DNA of 9,136 nucleotides from Gammaproteobacteria bacterium (GTDB lineage: Bacteria > Pseudomonadota > Gammaproteobacteria > Chromatiales > Chromatiaceae), in NCBI GenBank assembly GCA_030594925.1, contig JAUVEG010000032.1, forward strand, positions 1 to 9,136, given 5' to 3'. This document shows, piece by piece, positions 6,034-9,136 of this stretch. The translations under genes and the position numbers were made by a program. Numbering within the stretch: the first letter of the stretch is position 1; every line of letters begins with the position of its first letter. A model generated the notes under the pieces. That model was given only the letters and a program-made list of their open reading frames with translations. It made no database searches and was not told the DNA's origin.

Positions 6034-6050
6034 TTGGTACGTAATTTGCT
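6034..6050 (+). promoter_or_regulatory. Sigma-54 promoter of the DUF3305-DUF3306-ferredoxin operon
   Basis: TTGGTACGTAATTTGCT has GG (6036-6037), exactly 10 nt, and GC (6048-6049), differing from the TTGGCACG-N4-TTGCW consensus at one consensus base. Transcription would start near 6061, leaving about 42 nt before ATG 6103, with a GGAG ribosome binding site at 6094-6097. Confidence 0.8.
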
Positions 6051-6102
6051 GTATATCAGTTCAGAGATGATCAAAATCACTTAACCAGATAGTGGAGAGT
6101 CG

Positions 6103-6624
6103 ATGAATACAACCAGCCTGCCAGGTGATACCGCCGCTCCTGATCACTTTGAACTCAGCGTCATCATGGAGGCGAGGCGCAGCCAAAGCGCCTGGATCGA
6201 TGAGGAGTGGAGTGCGGTGGGGGTGGCCGCTGGCGTACAATTTGATGCGCATGAGGATGAGGTGCAGAAGATCTTCCGTGAAAAGGATGTCAGGCGCTTG
6301 CTCTATCCCGGTTTCCGTATCATGCTGCATATCGATGAGTGTGAGAGCTATTACCACAACCTGATGGCGCCTCATCCGAGTTGTTATGTGGTTGCCGATA
6401 TCGATGAGAAAAATCAACCGGTTCCATTCCTGGTGACACTGAGTTTTGACGAGGCGCATGCCTACCTGGAGGGTGATCAGGAGGTGTATGCAGTGGATAT
6501 TCCACCCGAACTCTATCGCTGGAGCGAGGCTTTTGTGCTCACTCACTATGTGCCGCAGAAGAAAAGGAAGCGCAAGCTGGACAACTGGAAAAAACAGTCC
6601 GGGAGCCGCCATGAAGCAGGCTGA
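6103..6624 (+). CDS. DUF3305 domain protein, formate dehydrogenase-associated
   Basis: A 173-residue soluble protein with no signal peptide or membrane span. The body matches DUF3305: ELSVIMEARRSQSAWIDEEW (about 17-36), RRLLYPGFRIMLHIDECESYYHNL (about 64-87, seen as RRLLYPGF then HIDE and ESYYHNL) and VPFLVTLSFDEAHAYLEG (about 107-124). The C-terminus is strongly basic (QKKRKRK) and may contact an acidic partner; the next protein is rich in acidic residues. The start has a clear GGAGAG ribosome binding site. Genes of this family are known to sit with DUF3306 and an iron-sulfur protein ahead of Fdh structural genes, for example in Shewanella. The molecular role is unknown; an assembly or electron-transfer accessory role is inferred from context only. 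Confidence 0.85.
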   Translation: MNTTSLPGDTAAPDHFELSVIMEARRSQSAWIDEEWSAVGVAAGVQFDAHEDEVQKIFREKDVRRLLYPGFRIMLHIDECESYYHNLMAPHPSCYVVADIDEKNQPVPFLVTLSFDEAHAYLEGDQEVYAVDIPPELYRWSEAFVLTHYVPQKKRKRKLDNWKKQSGSRHEAG

Positions 6625-7195
6625 TCCAGTTGAAGAGCATGCGGCTGAAGAGGCAACGCATGAAGCAGAGAGTCGTCTCTCCAGGTGGTCGCGGCGAAAA
6701 CAGGCGTCGAGAACGGTGCAGAATGAGCAGGACAACTCTGTGGCTGCGGCCAGTATGGAGGCTGAAACTGAAGATCAGGCGTCGCAGCCTCTCACCGATG
6801 AAGAGATGCCACCGCTCGAATCGTTAACCGAAGAGTCCGATTACACAGGTTTTTTATCTCCGAAAGTTAGCGACGAACTACGCAAACTGGCGCTGAGAAA
6901 ACTGTTTCACGGCTCGCAATTCAATATCTGTGACGGTCTGGATGACTATGATGAAGATTTCACCAAGTTTGCCAAACTGGGTGATGTCATTACCGCAGAG
7001 ATGCGTCATCGCGCTGAACTGGAGGCGTTGAAAAAACTGCAGCAGCAGGCTGTAGCTGAAGCAGAAGCGCCGGTTGTTGAAGAGATGCCTGCCGGTGATG
7101 CGCAACAGAGTGTGGATGCCTCCATCAGGGAATCCAGCCCCTTTGAGGAGACGGCATCCGTGGAAGATGAAAGCGAAATCAAAACAGAAACATGA
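6611..7195 (+). CDS. DUF3306 domain protein, formate dehydrogenase-associated
   Basis: A 194-residue acidic soluble protein. The family's typical features are present: an N-terminal SRLSRWSRRKQ (about 21-31) after a short acidic leader, and a core at about 61-125 with PPLESL, SDYTGFLSPKVSDELRKLAL in pieces, LFHGSQFNICDGLDDYDEDF in pieces. The remaining C-terminal part is Glu/Ala rich and probably disordered. ATG 6611 is preferred to upstream in-frame codons because GGGAG precedes it (6601-6605) and the product then starts near the conserved motif. It overlaps the DUF3305 gene by 14 bp and the ferredoxin gene by 4 bp (ATGA), so the three are tightly coupled. Function is unknown; its fixed partnership with DUF3305 and Fdh genes points to Fdh maturation or electron transfer. 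Confidence 0.85.
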   Translation: MKQADPVEEHAAEEATHEAESRLSRWSRRKQASRTVQNEQDNSVAAASMEAETEDQASQPLTDEEMPPLESLTEESDYTGFLSPKVSDELRKLALRKLFHGSQFNICDGLDDYDEDFTKFAKLGDVITAEMRHRAELEALKKLQQQAVAEAEAPVVEEMPAGDAQQSVDASIRESSPFEETASVEDESEIKTET

Positions 7196-8850
7196 GCGAG
7201 AGTAAATTGAATACCATATCGATGCAAAACCGACGCGCCAGACAGGCGGCGCAGATCGCACTTGAAAAACTGAAAGTCCAGCCTACCAGCCTGCTGGAGT
7301 ACCAATCCAGCGGCCGTGTCGCTGTGATTGGCGATGAACAGGCGATTGAACTGGCTCCGCGCTTGAGCGGGGTGCTGCAGCCCCAGGTGATATTGACCGG
7401 TGGTGTAGAAGAGCCCGGCGTGCCTTTGATCTCCGTGGGTGGAAGAAGCCTCGAAATAGAGGGGTATCTGGGGAATTTTACGATATTTCTGGGCGAAACA
7501 GGCAAGCCCAACAGGGAGAGCGTCAAGGTTGATCTGATCTGGGATCTCAGCACTGAAGCGTTGCTGGAGATGCCGATGAAACCTCCGGGTTACATCTGCA
7601 GTGACGGCTCTGAAGATAATGTAAAGAGGGCTGTTGAAACGCTCTCCAGCCTTGTTGGAACTTTCCAGAAACCCAAATATTTTAATTATGATGCATCGAT
7701 TTGCGCGCATGCAAGATCCGGCATCACCGCCTGTACGCGCTGCATCGACGCCTGTCCGGCGCAGGCGATCAGCTCTCTTGAAGAGATGATAGAGGTAGAT
7801 CCTTATCTGTGTCAGGGGGGAGGCGTATGTACGGCTGTTTGCCCTGGTGGGGCACTGACTTACGCCTATCCTTCGATGCAGGATACACTTGATCAGGTGC
7901 GCACGCTGCTGCATGTTTATACGCAGTCCGGCGGTGAGCATCCGGTTTTGGCTTTCATGGCAGAGAGTGAGCAGCAGGACGGGGCTCCGCTTGATGCGGT
8001 ATCCAGTGATGAAGTCACGCAGCAGCTTGCAGATAATCTGCTGCCGATGGTGGTCGAGGAGCTGGCCGGTACAGGGCTGGAGGTGTGGCTTGCCGCATTG
8101 GCCTATGGAGCCGGTAAAGTCGTGTTGATTGATCGGGGTTCGATGGCGGAACCTGTGCATACAGCGCTGCAGCAGCAGATTGCAATTGCGCAGGAGATCC
8201 TGCAAGGCATGGGATATCCGCCCGATGCCATTCAACTGCAACCGTTCAGCAGTGTGGAACAGCAGGCTGAAGTCTTGATGCCGCTGATCGAGGCCGCCAC
8301 ATTTTCTGCCGCCGGCGGCAAGCGGCAGACAGTATTCATGGCGATTGATCATCTCTACGCGCAGTCGCAGTATAAAAAGCCGATGATCGATCTTGCCGCA
8401 GGCGCGCCATTCGGTGCGGCAACAGTTGATGCCGGGCGTTGCACCCTGTGCCTCTCCTGCGTCAGCGCCTGTCCAGGAAAGGCTTTGCAGAGTGGCCATG
8501 ATGCACCGCAAATTCACTTCATCGAGAGCAACTGTCTGCAATGCGGAATCTGCACCCGCACCTGCCCGGAGGATGCGATCTGGATCTCGCCGCGTCTGTT
8601 GTTTGAGAGGCAGGCGAGATCGACAGCACGGCTGTTGTATGAAGAGGAGCCGTTCTGCTGCGTCGCCTGCGGAAAGCCATTTGCAAGCCGTTCAATGATT
8701 GAGAATATGCAGAAGAAACTGGGTCAGCATCCAATGTTTCAGAGCCGGCGGGCGCGTGATCGTCTGTTGATGTGTGAAGAGTGCCGGGTGGTGGATGTGG
8801 TGCAGGATGCCGATGCGATGGGGGCGGATATGGAGTCGAGGCAGCATTAA
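7192..8850 (+). CDS. Multi-cluster 4Fe-4S ferredoxin-type protein of the formate dehydrogenase locus
   Basis: A 552-residue cytoplasmic iron-sulfur protein. A first ferredoxin-like region has C171, C181-x2-C184-x3-C188-P, then C207-x5-C213-x3-C217-P. A second is a textbook pair, C417-x2-C420-x2-C423-x3-C427-P and C448-x2-C451-x2-C454-x3-C458-P. The C-terminus has C490-x2-C493 and C528-x2-C531, a zinc-ribbon or rubredoxin-like arrangement. Between them, about 250-400 is a cysteine-free domain with VLAFMAES, LEVWLAALAYGAGKVVLIDRG in two parts and LQGMGY, faintly like hydrogenase delta-subunit (MvhD-type) folds. The N-terminal 160 residues lack recognised motifs. The start ATG overlaps the DUF3306 stop (ATGA). 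It probably carries electrons between Fdh and a soluble partner; this is inferred from cysteines and context. Confidence 0.88.
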   Translation: MSESKLNTISMQNRRARQAAQIALEKLKVQPTSLLEYQSSGRVAVIGDEQAIELAPRLSGVLQPQVILTGGVEEPGVPLISVGGRSLEIEGYLGNFTIFLGETGKPNRESVKVDLIWDLSTEALLEMPMKPPGYICSDGSEDNVKRAVETLSSLVGTFQKPKYFNYDASICAHARSGITACTRCIDACPAQAISSLEEMIEVDPYLCQGGGVCTAVCPGGALTYAYPSMQDTLDQVRTLLHVYTQSGGEHPVLAFMAESEQQDGAPLDAVSSDEVTQQLADNLLPMVVEELAGTGLEVWLAALAYGAGKVVLIDRGSMAEPVHTALQQQIAIAQEILQGMGYPPDAIQLQPFSSVEQQAEVLMPLIEAATFSAAGGKRQTVFMAIDHLYAQSQYKKPMIDLAAGAPFGAATVDAGRCTLCLSCVSACPGKALQSGHDAPQIHFIESNCLQCGICTRTCPEDAIWISPRLLFERQARSTARLLYEEEPFCCVACGKPFASRSMIENMQKKLGQHPMFQSRRARDRLLMCEECRVVDVVQDADAMGADMESRQH

Positions 8851-8866
8851 GAATTCGTAACATCTC

Positions 8867-9049
8867 AATAACTCCGTGCAGGAAAGCAGGGTTGGGATTT
8901 GCTTTTCAGGGCTGTATAAAACAGGGATGTTTTATCAGAGTTTATGACATATATGGATGTATTAATGTCGCCAGAGGCAGGATGCCGGAAGCGACCAGGG
9001 ATGTATTCACGCGTCCCTGAAAAGCGGATTCCAGCCCTGCGCAGTTATT
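8867..9049. repeat. Long inverted-repeat element after the ferredoxin gene (MITE-like)
   Basis: Outer AATAACT (8867-8873)/AGTTATT (9043-9049) and 26-nt arms 8886-8911 and 9015-9040 form a long palindrome; the 26-nt arms match at 22 positions. Between them is an AT-rich hairpin, ATAAAAC (8916-8922)/GTTTTAT (8929-8935), and module copy 2. No target duplication was found, so mobility is inferred and the boundaries are approximate. It may end or process the operon transcript. Confidence 0.6.
8946..9013 (-). repeat. Structured repeat module, copy 2
   Basis: Reading the minus strand, CGTGAATACATCC (9011-8999) is followed by a stem GTCGC/GCGAC (8991-8995 with 8967-8971) and an inner hairpin GGCA/TGCC (8976-8979 with 8983-8986). 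The half-site recurs as GGATGTATTAATG at 8955-8967. It corresponds to the module at 5719-5767. Confidence 0.55.
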
Positions 9050-9136
9050 AGCTGTACGGATTTTTGGAGAAATTACGAAAGTGCACACTAAATAGAGCAA
9101 TATTTTCGATCCTCTGGGTGATTTTGCTCCCTATTG
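9050..9136. other. Non-coding right edge
   Basis: No open frame or start with ribosome binding site is visible. The stretch holds CTCTGGGTGAT (9112-9122), an exact 11-bp copy of 5912-5922 in the presumed enhancer zone. It may be the upstream region of the next transcription unit, which lies outside the window. Confidence 0.4.

Noticed and set aside
6061..6735. Open frame of 224 codons on the minus strand
   Set aside because: Antisense to the DUF3305 gene, which has a family match, a good ribosome binding site and a promoter.
7006..8541. Open frame of 511 codons on the minus strand
   Set aside because: It lies antisense to the DUF3306 and ferredoxin genes, has no family motifs, and its composition is that of a shadow frame.
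9111..9130. Possible sigma-54 promoter at the right edge (CTGGGTGATTTTGCT)
   Set aside because: The GG to GC distance is 8 nt rather than the required 10.

Overview
The window reads as chromosomal DNA of a gammaproteobacterium, probably an environmental or sulfur-cycle lineage. This rests on protein style, moderate GC, sigma-54 promoter signals and intergenic repeat types; the species cannot be named from sequence alone. The theme is coherent: supply of tungsten/molybdenum and assembly of a metal-dependent formate dehydrogenase (Fdh).

Layout. (1) Positions 1-2004, minus strand: a tungstate ABC transporter operon, tupA-tupB-tupC, with tupC cut by the left edge. (2) Positions 2005-2299: divergent control region with a strong sigma-54 promoter for tupA and a GAGACA-AAA-TGTCTC palindrome next to the facing gene. 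(3) Positions 2300-3688, plus strand: an NtrC-type sigma-54 activator. (4) Positions 3698-3850: a MITE-like element between convergent genes. (5) Positions 3849-5614, minus strand: fdhD and, overlapping it by 1 bp, a regulator fusing a helix-turn-helix to a molybdate/tungstate-type binding domain. (6) Positions 5615-6102: a divergent control region with two back-to-back sigma-54 promoters, split on the fdhD side by a 172-bp IS66-like MITE. (7) Positions 6103-8850, plus strand: an overlapping operon of DUF3305, DUF3306 and a 552-residue multi-cluster ferredoxin, a gene set known upstream of Fdh structural genes. (8) Positions 8851-9136: no gene, but a third structured inverted-repeat element.

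How it may work together (inference): TupABC brings in tungstate; FdhD sulfurates the W/Mo-bis-MGD cofactor of Fdh; the HTH/binding-domain protein may sense the oxyanion; the ferredoxin and DUF3305/3306 proteins serve Fdh electron transfer or maturation. The tup, fdhD and DUF3305 transcription units each have a GG-N10-GC sigma-54 promoter, and a sigma-54 activator lies between them, which suggests one regulon. The Fdh catalytic genes are not in the window and would be expected to the right.

Three mobile-repeat-like elements occupy intergenic gaps. Two of them share a structured module whose stem changes look compensatory.
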